Shown: positions 1-12,040, counted from the first letter of the stretch. The stretch: 64,000 nt of DNA from Sthenelais limicola (GCA_942159475.1 OW804094.1:8005555-8069554); one strand, 5' to 3'. Program-made: numbers and translations. The notes: generated by a model not told the origin, from the letters alone.

Positions 1-471
1 ATAGGGTGGTACTCAGTGTGTCAGACTTTATATCAGACAGCGCAACCGGCCGCTGGGCCTTCATGCAGGTAAGTGTTAATTCAAGGTGTAAAGTATTGTT
101 GCATGAGATGCCCATCACTGAGGAGGTGTACAGGGTGGTACTCAGTGTGTCAGACTTCATCTCTGACAGTGCAACCGGCCGCTGGACATTCATGCAGGTA
201 ACTGTTAATTAAAGGTGTAAAGTATTGTTGCATGTGATGCCCATCACTGAGGAGGTGTATAGGGTGGTACTCAGTGTGTCAGACTTTATATCAGACAGCG
301 CAACTGGCCGCTGGGCCTTCATGCAGGTAAGTGTTAATTAAAGGTGTAAAGTATTGTGAGGAGGTGTATAGGGTGGTACTCAGTGTGTCAGACTTTATAT
401 CAGACAGCGCAACCGGCCGCTGGACCTTCATGCAGGTAAGTTTTAATTAAAGGTGTAAAGTATTGTTGCAT
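1..471 (+). repeat. Four-copy tandem array of an exon-like unit
   Basis: Four near-identical units begin at about 1, 130, 259 and 368 (spacing 129, 129 and 109 bp; the last interval lost about 20 bp). Each unit carries an open segment containing VLSVSDFISDSATGRW and ending FMQ, directly followed by a consensus donor GTAAGT. 129 bp is 43 codons, so the first two copies read through in one frame. The CAG-end phase joins cleanly to the PTCD3-like exon starting at 1347 (MQ then GILAEM). I infer that one unit is the last exon upstream of 1347 and that it has been tandemly duplicated; which copy is used is unknown. The array runs off the left edge. Confidence 0.75.
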
Positions 472-480
472 CTCGTGTAC

Positions 481-691
481 TTTAAAGGGTGGTCTCCACT
501 GGCTGCAGTAAGCTCTGCGGTAAGCCTTGCGATGTTGTTGTGGTGGTTCTGTAGGTGGAGAGGAGTGACGAGGTGATCAATGAACCATATAGGGAGGACC
601 TCGTCACTCCTCTCCACCTACAGAATCATCGCAGCACCATCGCAAGGCTTACCGCAGAGCTTACCGCAGCCGGTGTAGACCACCCCTTAAA
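481..691. repeat. 94-bp imperfect inverted repeat with 23-bp loop
   Basis: Arm 481-574 pairs with the reverse complement of 598-691 over the full 94 bp with about 9 mismatches by eye, leaving a 23-bp loop. It is more GC-rich than the intron around it. The divergence between arms argues against a simple assembly palindrome. The left arm has TTCTGTAG before an open stretch (GGAGAGGAGTGACGAGG), so it could be a decayed exon copy, but I do not recognise the peptide. Confidence 0.8.
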
Positions 692-1346
692 GTGAAACTT
701 CTCACTGTTCTGGCCTTGATTCACAAGTAATGGAATTTCTACTCAATCTTCTAGCGTCTGGTACATCGTAATCTTCCTAACTAATCCCTGGTAATATCAA
801 AACTATGTAATCCATATATTAAAAAATATTTGGTCGCAATAGAGAGTAAATTCATCTCACTGTGAAGGTTATAATCGGGTCCAACAGAGCCAGTTGGTTT
901 AGCATCTGGAGTTATGCAACCCAAGGTCGGTCCTTGGTTACTTTATCAATTTTGAGGTATGGCTCTGGAAGATACAGGGTGGTGATTGGTCAAACAAGAA
1001 GAAAATCAATTACTTTTCTGTCCACTTGGGTATGTGGCAGCACTCTATCGTGGCTAAACTCTTTCCTCTGTGATTTGAAATGGGTAGAGATTTCTGACCC
1101 ATCCATTACACTTATTCAAGGATTATGGAATGAAAACAAAATAATGACCATATTGTCAGACCTATCCTATATAATTAAGCTGAACAAATTTCAAGCAATT
1201 TCATGACTACTCATTTTTAATGAGAATAACCACTTTAACGACTCACTTTCAATGTCTCTAGGTTCCTAGATATATAACTGTGGCTATATACCTCCACTAG
1301 AATCCTTACTAGAGATTTTAAACTACAGATTGTTAACTTGTTTCAG

Positions 1347-4300
1347 GGTATTCTGGCTGAGATGGCAGAGAGTGGTACTCGTCCCACGGTGCTGACGTTT
1401 AATGCTGTACTCTATGTACTCGCCCGTAACTCACGCTTCAGGGAGTGCAGCAAGTGGGTACTACAACTCCTGCAGGAGATGAAGGAGTGCAATGTTGGTC
1501 AGTTTTCTTGGTTTTTTTTACAGTTTTTATTCACGAGAATTTCACATAGTTGCGATACTTTTCATCACGAGAAATCAAAAAGTTACACATATTAACACCT
1601 ATAATCAGTACATATTTTACATAACTTTAAACAATCTAAAGGTTGAATAACTTAATTTGACCCTATATGGTTTTCTTCTATATAATGATTTGAACTTGTG
1701 AAACATGAGATTATCAGGTCCGCCTGAAAATGTTTTCGCAATAAGATTTATTAAAAAAAATTAAACATCATTTAGATTTTTAGAAAAACTTTCCTCTATA
1801 CATGACATACTTATATTATAATAATCATGTTTTTTACAGAGCCATCGCTGGCCAGCTACTTCTACGTAATGAAAACAATCTACCACAGCGAGGGTAAGTA
1901 TATTTGAGGCTGATTCCAATGGTAGTAAACATTAGGACATCTAATAAGTCCTTCTATTTTCTATATATCTTTTATACATGAAAAAAAAGTTTGCGATATT
2001 ATTTTGGCACTTACTAGTAAAGTAGTTAAATATACTGTTTAGGATAACCTCAGATATGCATAGATATATTCAATCGAAATTCTTCAGATTTGCTAGGTCG
2101 ATTCATGCTACTAGCAGCGCTGAACACCCACAACATGAAAAAATTCTGAGAAATGGATCTTGTGAATAAATCACTTTGAAAATTTAATTGTAACACATCA
2201 AATATGGTGTAGTTGTGGCTAAAACAATGTGTTGTAACTTGGTGCACTTTACAGAAGTAACCAGTAATGTACTGAACCAGATACTAGACCACCTCCAGGG
2301 TAAAGAGTTCGTCGCACAAGAACCTGCTGACTGTAAGTTCATCTCATAATTATACATTATTTAACAAAAAGAAGAAATTTATATAATTAATACTGAGCCC
2401 TCTCCTTCTTGTGTAAAATCATGTTCAGATGGAGTCGAAACTTCTTCAAATCTAAAAACAAAGTTTAAACCACTAGAACTTGAACTAGAACGACTAAACT
2501 GAATTCGATCTATGATGTTTTTTAAAAAAAAATCTGATCATTGCCATGTTTATAATTTAATCACCCAAAACATAAAATAAATGTGATTTTCAAAGTTGAT
2601 GTTGATGCCTCATTTCATTAAAGTTTTATAACTCAACTTTTCCAGATGAATTCTTTTGCTTCGCGATGCCTCGAGTAAGTAAAATTGATATGTTGCACAG
2701 CATAACAATACGACAACAACAAATTATTTTTCACATTTGTGATTTATCATTTCGAGAAGGGAAAAAATGAGTCAAAAGAAAATACATCTAGGATACATTT
2801 CTGGTGATTTTAAATACCAAGTGTAGTTTCAAGTAAAACAATATATAATGTTACGTAATTGAGACACATTGTCAAACACACAAGACTTATTGGGGCTCTC
2901 TGTAGGTATAGAATAGGGGATTTGCATGTCTCACATGCGCATGTCTATGACAGTGCATGCTGGGATAGATTCAGTTCAAATCTGACATACAAATATTTAG
3001 CAAGAATGTAATGGAAAATTGCAAGAATGTTTTCGCCAATATCATAGCTTGTGTAAATGATCTATAGAAACCAAATGCATGATGGGAAAGATGAAGTTAT
3101 GATTCTTAGAAACATCTAAAACACATGGATGTTGATTTTGGACCACTGATAAATATTCCAAGCTAAATATAACATGTTTTCTATAGAATTTATACTGTAC
3201 CATTACTCCCATAATCGAGATTCAAAATGGCGGCTATGCAACTCCCCTATTGTTCATAATCAATTTATTGTTTGTTTCCTTAGTGTTACATCAATGTGAA
3301 AGATCTGGAGTTGGCCTATAAAATCATAATCAATTTACTGTTTGTTTCCTTAGTGTTACATCAATGTGAAAGATCTGGAGTTGGCCTATAAGATCGATGA
3401 CTTACTCAACACCGGTAACAACTACTTGTTGCTGGGAGACGCCTTCAAACAAGGCATTTACTAGTACGTCATTTTACATATTATGTATGATCTTGTTTTT
3501 TATGTACAAATACTTTACAGTGGGGGGAAGACCATGGTTGGATCATAACTGTTTCACATACCGTGAACCCATTTCCCATTACACTAATTGCCCCAACTGT
3601 ATTACCTGTCATTTGTTTACAACAATGTAGGCTAATATTGCTTCATGACACCTGTCTGAGGAAACGCTACAGGTATAGAAATTCTAAATAATAAAAAAAA
3701 AATATCCATGCAACAAAACTTTAATGGAAATACCTCTCACCTCTCTTTGATTTATGGAATTCATGTGAAGAATTGTCTATTTATTTAACAAAGAATCTTT
3801 TTTTAAATCAGCATGATCATAATTAAAGGGAGTAGATCAGCTTTCAACCTTGTCCTCGTAACTTAACACATTTTGGTTGGTTAAATATTCCATGTGAATA
3901 AATTATAACATAATATCAAGGCTGTGTAGGAAGATTCTAAGCACTCTAATATTTCTAATGTTAATAACTGTTATACTTGTGTAACCTAAATGAGATACAT
4001 ATTCCTCACATCTTCTCTTTCAGCACGTATTTCCTGAGGGTCCTCTGCATGTTTGAACAAATCGACAAAATAATGGAGAACTATGAGAGAGTAACCCCAC
4101 ACGTAAGCACCTTAATTTGAGTAAATAATGGAGAACTATGAGAGAGTAACCCCACACGTAAGTACCTTAATTTGAGTAAATAATGGAGAACTATGAGAGA
4201 GTAACCCCACATGTAAGCACCTTAATTTGAGTAGGGAGGTATAATTATTTGGGTCAGATTTTCAGAAAATGTACAATTGGCAGCTCTACACATTGAGTAA

Positions 4301-7300
4301 ATTAGGCTACATTAAGCTGCAATTTGGTCAATACTAGGTAAATTCGAGTATATTCGGCATTGCATTGATTCTAGCAATCTGTTTGGTTAGGTTGAACTGT
4401 CTTTTGAACTTTATTTTTGTCTGAAATATGGGTTATTTGAGAAGATTGGCGAAGTTGAATTGTACATTTTCTGAAAATCTGACCCATATCTCCTTGGTAT
4501 GAGCCTTGATCAAGAATGAAAGTTCAAAGAAGAGGCACTTTTTGCTAAGATAAAATTCGTTTTGTAAGAGAATTTAAAATGTCAGTAAGTAAGCTTATTA
4601 ATACACTGATTTTTCTAAGAATAAACATTTTCAAAGGATCTATCTTGCATCATTTATATTTTTGACTGGAATTTTACACTGGTGTAATATGATATAATAG
4701 AGAGGTTCAGCAAGTCTCACCTATATGTAAACGTGTCCGTATCTCTGATGTAAAAACATGTTAAAAGGGAAAAAGAGGTTCAGCAAAACATGGCAGTAAA
4801 ACGTAACATAACATATCAAGCAAAATGTTTCATCCGAGAATTCATTCTTTTTACTTGGAAATGTGACGTAATTCACAAAAAAGATACGGCTACGGTTACG
4901 TAATTGAAATAGGTTTGCTTGCAGAACCTCCTTATTGTTATGGTATAATTATGTGTCAGATTTTGGGGTCAGAATATGTACAATTGGCAGCTCTACACAT
5001 TTAGGAAATTCTGCTAAATTAGGCTGAAAAATGATCAATACTGAGTATATCTGAGTATATTTGGTATTGTGTTGTTTTAAAATATCTGTTCTGTTACGAT
5101 AAACTGCATTTTGAAGCTCATTTCTGTCTTAAATGTGGGTTATTAGAGAAGGTTGGTGAAGGTGAATTGTACATTTTCTGAAAATCTGACCCATGTACAC
5201 ATCATTGTTACTGCAGGCGTACACGCCTACGTTCACGGCCTATGATGATTTACTACGGGCTATAGAGCTGAACGAGGGCTACCAATACCTCCCCCAGATA
5301 TGGACAGGTGAGCAGGCTTCTTTTTTTCTAACGTTTTTATTTTCATACACATTGTGAAAACTCGCAGAAAATCATATCGCTGACATTCAGCGTTCTTCTA
5401 GGCCATCTACATGCCTGTCTATGAAATGGTACATTGCTTGTCTTTCATCTTATAAAACGGTGAAAACCATTATAAATACTAAATATATACAGATATTAGA
5501 GGTAATACAATTCGATCTACTGATCGGAAACAGAGCGATGTAAGAAATAATGAGAGATGAAAAGTTTAACAAACTATAAAGTAGATATTCTTGTGAGAGG
5601 TGGGAGTGTAAGCGAGAGCGAGCCGAGCAAAGGGGTCTAACTATCCTTCCATCCTTGTTTTATACCTTTTAGTAGGTACTATGGAACACCATAGGCTACA
5701 GCATTGGCGCTCATACCACATACAGCATGTGGTATGGCCTGTGTATTATACCTTTCTAGCGGGTACTAAGCATAAAAATACTTAGTAACATTTTTATCGA
5801 AAATTGAAAAAATGTTTCCACCAATATCATAGCTTGTGTAAATGGTCTATGAAAACCAAATGCATGATGGGAAAGACGGGGACTTGTGTTAAGGAAACAT
5901 GTATAACACATGGTTATTGACAATAAAGCATTGATAAATAGTCCATCCTGAACATGACATGACGTTGAAAAATTCAGGGTCATTCTCCGATAAATAATTT
6001 CTGAATAAGACTTCAAATATAAATTGAAACTTGCCAAGTTTAGGCCTGAATTTTACAACATAACATGTTTTCCATAGAATTTACACTGTACCATAAGTCC
6101 CATAATTCAATGCGAATCAAGATTCAAGATGGCGGACATGCAAATCCCCTATTATTATGATGTCTTAAATTCAGGCTTTATGTTAAACGTCTAGTCTTTA
6201 TTCAGGAAATTTACCAACTTGTCATTTTACAGATTTGGTATTGTTCGACTACACAAGGCGCACAGATATAATAGCATCCCTTCTGGCAATCATGGCTAAA
6301 CGAAAACAGCCAACCGAGGTATGGATTTGATTTTTTTTTTATTTCAACATTTTTATACAGCAAGACATGAATATTTGTCAAGACCGAAGCTCACAGCATC
6401 TATAATGATATTATATTTGAATAATGTCGTAGAATGGTGTGCACAAAACAAGATTTCTTTGAACATAAAAAAATGTAAAGCTTTGACTGTTAATATTAAG
6501 AAAAATCGCGATGGGCCTGAATATGTTATTGGCTCTGAAAATCTGGAACAGGTGGAATTTTACAAATTCTTGGGGGTGGAGATTGATAGTAGACTAGATT
6601 TTAAGACCTTCCTGGGGAAGAAAATAAACAGCGCTAGATCAAAAATCAAAGCAATGTCAAAATTATATGGCATTTGTGATTCCGAAACACTTATGACGAT
6701 TTATAAAACCATGATATTACCTATCTTAGACTACGGAGATATTTTTTACCATAGCGCCCCTCAAAACTATCTGGACAGGATCCAGTCACTGCAGAATTCT
6801 GCCATCAAAATAGCTCTAAAACTGCCCAAATACTCAGGTACAAAAGACATACATAAATTAGTACAAATGCCCTCTCTACAAACTAGAAGGAATAGTCATC
6901 TATTAGGGGTAGCTTTTAGACGCTCTCTAAAACCAGAACATTTGGATACTAGGGATATAAATCTTCGCAGCCTAAATGATGGAAAAAAACTTAAGGTTCC
7001 GCACCCTCATAATGAGGCATTCAAAAAATCTTATTTATTCAAAATGACCAATCTTTGGAATGATCTACCAAGAAACACTAGAGATATTAAAACTAGAGAA
7101 GGCTTTCGGAAATATTTGAAACGGGTTTACCCTCATGAATTTGACCCCTACCTGTTACCAGAAAATGTTTAATGTAGTATTTGACATGTACATGTGAGGT
7201 TTTAGGGGGGAAGTAAACAGACATGTAAGATCTGTGAGTCTAATGGTCGACTTATATCGACAGGGGAGGGAAAATTGAAACTGTATGAAATGATGATTTG

Positions 7301-10300
7301 TTACCGAATTTGATTATTCTATCAGCTAGCAGATGAACATTAAGGGTTACTATAAGTAACCTACTTCGATCTGATACTTTGCCCATGTATTTACACGAGC
7401 AAAGTCCTTATTGGGAAAGTAATATGACAATTTGGCTTGAACAACAAGCTTTAAAAGAGAACACTCGTACTTGGAAATCAAGTATCGCTCGGAAAGAACA
7501 ATCGAACAATATCTAAGTGAAATAACAAATAATTAATCGGATACTACGGAAGATCTGCTCCGCAGAGTTTTATTTCCCATTCGGTATGTGATTGTAATAG
7601 TGATGACATGTTGCTGATACTGAATAAAAGTTATTATATATATAGCGCTGTTGTAAATCTGAATTTTAATTCAATTTAATTTAATTCATGGTTACATTGC
7701 AGTTACAAGAAATCTACATGAACATCACTGGTTTCATTCGAGAGAAGTTTGAAGAAGAAAAACTATCACGACGTTTGACTCCATTCCAGTAAGTATTGCT
7801 CTCTGGAAAAAATAAGTTTTACCTGGCGAGGCAATATTCCTGTTATTTGATTGATTGATTGATTGTATTTTTATTTTGTTTGTTTGTTTGTTTGTTTGTT
7901 TGTTCAACTTTTATTGTCAAAAAGGAAGGACATGTCAGTGGGTCAAGCTCCCTGCAAATGGGAGGATTTCAAGCTCCACTGGATCTATTACGATTAACAT
8001 ATAAATAAGGACACAATCCACCATTTGTTTGCAGAATCACCTGTCCATTTCTGACTACTCAGGTCTTCCAATGGATGCCAGATACAATAAAAAAACAGAT
8101 ATTAACAAAACAGAATTGTCAACATTAGTCGGAAATTGTAGATCAAAGTATCTTGATTTAGTACACTTATAAAAAAATGGTTAAGAATTAAATTTTACAT
8201 ATATTGGAATATTTGTTCATTGGTTTAAGTTTCTATTCTGAGCATTTACTTACATAGACATCATTATTTGACTGCCTGAAGAAAGTGCATGACTCACTGT
8301 ATTGAAGCTTACATACTTGCTACCATTTTTACAGGTTAAATGGCGAAATGATTGGTAACATAATCCTCATCAACCTCCATGCAGAGAACTATCAGACTGC
8401 TTGGTAAGTACAAACAACATTTATTCACATGGAATTCTATTTTATTCTGCTGTCTGCGCTTGATTTCTTTTTATTTGTCTATTTGGTCACAACATACATG
8501 CAACGGTATAATACCAAATATTGCATATCCATCGAAATCTTTCTTCTCTATCTGTTTCTTCTTTCCCTACGATTGTTTTCACCAAAAGGAATATGGGAAA
8601 CTCAAAACAAACCAAGACCTAAACAAAAAATAGAAAACCCCTACTGTCTTTGTCGCGACTTTTTTTTTGCTCATTTTGTGGTTGATACATACAGCGTAGC
8701 TAAAAGTTGGTTGAAAGGGCGTGAATATCATACGCGTTCAATTTTGAGTAAGTTGAATTTTGGCGGTAAACTTGGTAAAAAAACACATCGGTTGCCATGA
8801 CTACCACGCGTAAATCACTAGTGAAATACGCACTGTGCTTAACTCACTCTAGATACGTTGTTCTCAGAGCAATGCGTGTATGATAAATATTAATCGTATT
8901 ATTTTGTACCATTCAGGGAATTCTTCAAGCTGTACGAGGATAATAAGTTAAAAGTAGAGAAATTCCCGAGGTGAGGCGATAGTTTATTTTACAAACGTTA
9001 TCTGCTTGTACTAAACATTGAAAAATACGCTAGATATAATCACTGGGTGCCCCAAACGACCTTGACAAATTCATAAATCAAATTTGAAGACTGTATCAAA
9101 TATATCCTTGCGTTTTGAAGGTCATCCTATGGAGTATATTTAGTTACTTTACTGGCAATTGACCACTCAGAAATATTGCGAACTTCTTTTTACAAAAGTA
9201 AAGATATCAAATTTATAATATAGAAAAACTTATCAAATGGCCTAGTGTTTATACCTTTATTGGAATCGGCTTGATCTCATCTTTTCAAATATGATGAAAT
9301 CTCAAAATACATATTTTGCCACTTGTGACTCATTTTCCTGAACCATCACATTTGTTCTACTGTTCCAGCGAGAAGTCTCTCGCCACATTAGCAGAAGCGA
9401 CCATTGAGGAAAAGGAGGCGGACAAAACATTGGTAAGATTAACTTTTTTTGAATTCTGTATTTTGCCCGAGATGCATTTCATGCAATGATCCTATTCCTA
9501 GTTATAGCATGCTCTTTATACTGCTCCATCAAATCACATTTCTCAAGAGTAAAATGAATAGCAGTGAAATTAGACGTGTTTACGCCTCGCTTGCGCTACC
9601 ACTTGGGGCTGATCTGGCAATGTGAGATTCTTTAAGGGATTCTCGTTGGATTCTGAAATAGCTCGAATCTATGGTAGATGAAATGATGTGAACTAATAAA
9701 GTTTGCTCAATGATATTCACCCTGGGTGGGGGTATATGGTGGTTTCGACCACCATCAGGTGCGAGTGTGGCCACATAGGTTAGAAAAATCGTAACACTGG
9801 GCCGGTATTTATGAGCGAGGAGTATATGCTGGTTACTCTTGTAGATTATTTCAGATCATGAAGAATGAGTAAATAAGAGCTTTCAGCTGTTTAATGGCTG
9901 AAACCCCATGTGATTGGAATGATCAATAAAACGAATAGCAGATTTTGAAAAAAGAATATCCATCATTGGTATAATTCTAAGGAAACTGGTTCAGCTTTTG
10001 TGACCTAGAATCCTAGTAACTAGTCCTTGAACAAACGAAGAAGACGCCATTTGCTACCATGTAATGGAGGGCAACACCTCGCTCATTGTCTTGCGTCGAA
10101 AAATAAATTAATCCTAGAACAATCTTAGATCATTCTATGCTAATGGGAATGAAAATTAGCGATGTTAATTTTACCCTAAACCGTGTGGATTAGTGTATGT
10201 ATGTTGTATATAAAGGACGCGTATGTAAAGGCAAACACAACCAAAAATAATAAGTTGAATGACAATTAATTATGATAATATAGAAGTAAAAGCTGTGAGA

Positions 10301-11533
10301 GATGAGAAATTTAATGTGGTTAAAGTTTGTAGAAACAGTGTACATAATATATATCATTTGTTTTGTATCTTAAAAATATCGATGTATCGACTATGAGTGC
10401 AAATAACCTTTATTTTAAAAGAAAATAATAAAGAAATTAATTCTTTTTCAGCAAATCATCCAGCTCATGTCAGACTGTGCCTATCCACAGGTGGATGTGG
10501 TCGCTGCCATGGCAACCAAAGGTTTAACATTAACAGAGGAACAAACGTAAGTTATCAACCCAGATTCATCATACAACTCCAAATTTGTGCTGGTATGGGT
10601 CAGATCGTTAAAAATGTACAACTCACCTTTTCCAATCCTCTCAAATAACCCAAGTTTAAGATGAAATACAGCTTAACAAAACAAAACAGATTTCTTAAAT
10701 TAACGCACCACTAAATATACTCAGATATACAATGTAACTAATATTAATCTTTTTTTCGACCTAATCTAACACAATTTACAAATGATTAGAGCTGCCAATT
10801 GTACATTTTATGACGACTTGACCCATACATTTCATGTTGAAAATGTTTAATTTCGCGGATTTCTAGTGTTATATATGTAATGACGAACTGATAAGCATTT
10901 ATATTAATTAACTTCGCGGTTTTGTTCACTGAAACAAATTGGGCTCTGTACGGTATGTCATTGACATTTGGGAATGAATCGTGGAAAGACTTGTCGATAT
11001 TGCATCACCACGAACTGCATTCTAGAGATCATTTGTGACTATAACCATTGGAGTATGGGCCTAAATCTTAGAATATTGTCCATGTTTTTTTTTGAACGAA
11101 TTTTTATTCAGAAGAATAATCGGCATATGCCAAAGTTTTTAAACGGCTCGGGTAATCCCGGTCTTCCTCCGTAACCTGAAATTTCGCATTTCTCTTAGTA
11201 TAACAGGTTGTAGCTGTATTAATTAGCTAATGAATAACACCTGAGTTATTTCTTGGGAGAGAACAGTGTGGTGGGTATTAATGAGATGAGATGGGTGTGG
11301 GTAGATGATAGGCATAATGATGTTGGCAACACCCAATGTTTCATTTCATTTTTTTTTTTTTTTTTTGGGGGGTTTAATTTCATGATATAACATAACATAA
11401 TCGTTAGGTTGTTGTGGTTAATTACAGTATAGGTATACGGATAGTGGTGTAGTAGTACTGCAAACTGTCTATACTTGTAGACTAATTAAATCTTCTTTTC
11501 TGTTTCAGGAATTTCATCGACGATTTGCTATAG
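1347..11533 (+). CDS. PTCD3: PTCD3-like pentatricopeptide protein (mitoribosomal mS39), 3' part
   Basis: Joined exons read from splice sites and frame: 1347-1497, 1840-1893, 2255-2332, 2646-2674, 3354-3463, 4024-4102, 5217-5307, 6233-6318, 7703-7788, 8335-8403, 8917-8970, 9369-9432, 10452-10546, 11509-11533 (stop TAG). The first exon has a PPR-type helix pair (RPTVLTFNAVLYVLARNSRF). Later exons give KDLELAYKIDDLLNTGNNY, YFLRVLCMFEQIDKIMENYE and LLAIMAKRKQPTE. Their order and spacing match my recollection of animal PTCD3 (for example DLELAY, a LLxTGxN loop, MEQID). PTCD3/mS39 is a PPR protein of the mitochondrial small ribosomal subunit, involved in mitochondrial translation. The N-terminus and start lie left of the window. 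Every junction is GT-AG and keeps frame across fourteen exons, which supports a working gene. Confidence 0.82.
1905..2200. mobile_element. MITE family D, degenerate copy (PTCD3 intron)
   Basis: Shares GATTCCAATGGTAGTAAAC, AAAAAAAAGTTTGC and TTACTAGTAAAGTAG with copies at 44854-45246 and 43204-43553, and ends in the family terminus (TAACACATCA). The left terminus is not recognisable. Confidence 0.55.
2912..3251. mobile_element. MITE family B, full copy (340 bp)
   Basis: Starts AATAGGGGATTTGCATG and ends CTATGCAACTCCCCTATT, an inverted terminal repeat. The interior shares GCTTGTGTAAATGATCTAT and AAATGCATGATGGGAAAGA with 5765-6154 and, inverted, 42722-43063. No coding capacity. It lies just before an exon acceptor of PTCD3. 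Confidence 0.75.
3255..3394 (+). repeat. 70-bp tandem duplication of a splice acceptor and exon start
   Basis: Two near-identical 70-bp units (3255-3324, 3325-3394) each hold the intron end TTTGTTTCCTTAG and the first 41 bases of a PTCD3 exon. 70 is not a multiple of 3, so use of the first acceptor without removing the second would break frame. Only the second copy continues into the full exon (3354-3463). Confidence 0.85.
4069..4233 (+). repeat. 55-bp tandem repeat containing a splice donor, about 3 copies
   Basis: AATAATGGAGAACTATGAG recurs at 4069, 4124 and 4179. Each unit has the exon end CCCCACAC (CCCCACAT in the third) followed by GTAAG, so three potential donors exist for one PTCD3 exon. 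The first (after 4102) fits the downstream phase; 55 bp is not a codon multiple. Confidence 0.85.
4251..4485. mobile_element. MITE family A, copy 1
   Basis: 235-bp element with inverted ends GGGTCAGATTTTCAG and CTGAAAATCTGACCC. The interior begins AATGTACAATTGGCAGCTC and has GAGTATATTCGGCATTGCAT. One of eight copies in the window; non-coding. Confidence 0.85.
4696..4936. mobile_element. MITE family C, copy 1
   Basis: About 240 bp with imperfect inverted ends: AATAGAGAGGTTCAGCAAG on the left; GCTTGCAGAACCTCCTTATT on the right. The interior (GTAAACGTGTCCGTATCTC, CAAGCAAAATGTTTCATCC) is shared with 48643-48890. Confidence 0.75.
4953..5192. mobile_element. MITE family A, copy 2
   Basis: Left end is altered (GTGTCAGATTTTGGGGTCAG); right end TTTCTGAAAATCTGACCC. 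The interior AATTGGCAGCTCTACACATT matches the other copies. It sits only about 24 bp before a PTCD3 exon and so supplies part of the intron end. Confidence 0.8.
5765..6154. mobile_element. MITE family B, left-truncated copy
   Basis: Shares AATATCATAGCTTGTGTAAA and AAATGCATGATGGGAAAGA with 2912-3251 and ends GACATGCAAATCCCCTATT. The matching left terminus is not seen, so it is truncated or rearranged there. Confidence 0.65.
6385..7660 (+). mobile_element. 5'-truncated non-LTR retrotransposon in PTCD3 intron
   Basis: Contains the RT C-terminal fragment plus about 490 bp of 3' untranslated sequence (7173-7660) with no further ORF, ending near a TA-rich tract (TTATTATATATATAGC). 5' truncation and sense orientation relative to the host gene. 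No target-site duplication could be picked by eye, so both ends are approximate. Confidence 0.65.
6396..7172 (+). pseudogene. Non-LTR retrotransposon reverse transcriptase, C-terminal fragment
   Basis: An open stretch of about 260 codons inside a PTCD3 intron. It starts just past where the RT catalytic YADD motif would be: VVEWCAQNKISLNIKKCKA is the usual segment following it, then FYKFLGVEIDSRLDF (the YLG box) and the thumb/C-terminal part (PILDYGDIFYHSAP, LQTRRNSHLLGVAFR, FRKYLKRVYP). The fold is that of CR1/Jockey/RTE-type LINE polymerases; I cannot assign the clade. It has no catalytic motif, endonuclease or start of its own, so it is a dead 5'-truncated copy. It has kept an intact frame, so insertion is probably not very old. 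Confidence 0.8.
7852..7904. repeat. (TTGA)n and (GTTT)n microsatellites
   Basis: A short (TTGA)n run is followed by a (GTTT)n run. The following bases (TTCAACTTTTATTGTCAAAA) could be the tail of an old retroelement, but I cannot identify it. Confidence 0.8.
9060..9350. mobile_element. MITE family D, degenerate copy (PTCD3 intron)
   Basis: Has ATTGGAATCGGCTTGATCTC, CACTTGTGACTCATTTTCCTG and the CATCACA terminus shared with 60716-61029 and 44854-45246. The left end is decayed. Confidence 0.6.
9433..10451. other. PTCD3 intron, no further feature seen
   Basis: Intron between the exons at 9369-9432 and 10452-10546. I see no gene, RNA or repeat family here beyond ordinary AT-rich sequence. Confidence 0.6.
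10597..10824. mobile_element. MITE family A, copy 3 (inverted)
   Basis: Starts GGGTCAGATCG and ends TGACGACTTGACCC. The interior AGAGCTGCCAATTGTACATT is the reverse complement of the other copies, so it is inserted in the opposite orientation. Confidence 0.8.
10825..11508. other. Last PTCD3 intron, non-coding
   Basis: Contains a poly(T) run near 11349-11366 but no recognisable gene. Confidence 0.55.
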
Positions 11534-11625
11534 GATCATTAACTCATTAATATCTACTTCATGTTATTGTCGTTAACTCCTAATTTGTCCATCGCGACAA
11601 GTCTTAATGTCGTTTCTTATAAGAG

Positions 11626-11631
11626 AATAAA
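11626..11631 (+). promoter_or_regulatory. Poly(A) signal AATAAA of PTCD3-like gene
   Basis: AATAAA lies 93 bases after the stop at 11533, a normal distance for an animal 3' UTR. Confidence 0.6.
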
Positions 11632-12010
11632 ATACATTTACTTCACTTCAGACTTTATGTGTTTTGACTCAAGCCAGGTTCCAAACCCACATGAGGACCA
11701 ACTACTTCACATTCCACCCTTGAAAAGCAAATTGAATAATATAAGTTAAAATTTCAGATTTAATTCTTCTAGGATTCTAAGTTTAGAATAATAATTAAGG
11801 TACCAACTCCTGCCGGTGTGAAATGATATCAATGTAAAATGGATAATGTAAAAACGAGTTGAAACGTTTCTGTTTTTTAAAATCATGCATCTTATGACAT
11901 AAATCTTATGAACAGTATTGGCCAAAATATACAGTCGTAGTTTTGATAAGCTAATGAATACGGAAGTTATTATAAAGAAAATATGCATCCTAGAAGACTG
12001 TTATTGCGTC

Positions 12011-12040
12011 AATTGAATTGAATTGAATTGAATTGAATTG
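12011..12040. repeat. (AATTG)6 microsatellite
   Basis: Six perfect AATTG units, a few bases outside the left end of the terminal-inverted-repeat element at 12056. The stretch from 11632 to 12010 shows nothing else recognisable. Confidence 0.9.

Noticed and set aside
1..471. CRISPR-like array
   Set aside because: The repeats are whole contiguous ~129-bp units without unique spacers, and the genome is eukaryotic.
481..691. Assembly palindrome artefact
   Set aside because: The arms differ at about 9 of 94 positions, which a hairpin read artefact would not show.
862..1206. Small protein gene (114 codons)
   Set aside because: Lies in intron-like sequence, begins with a non-ATG codon, no recognisable motif.
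8379..8800. Overlapping hydrophobic ORFs after a PTCD3 exon
   Set aside because: They start inside the 8335-8403 exon and intron and are T-rich intron translation; no splice or family support.
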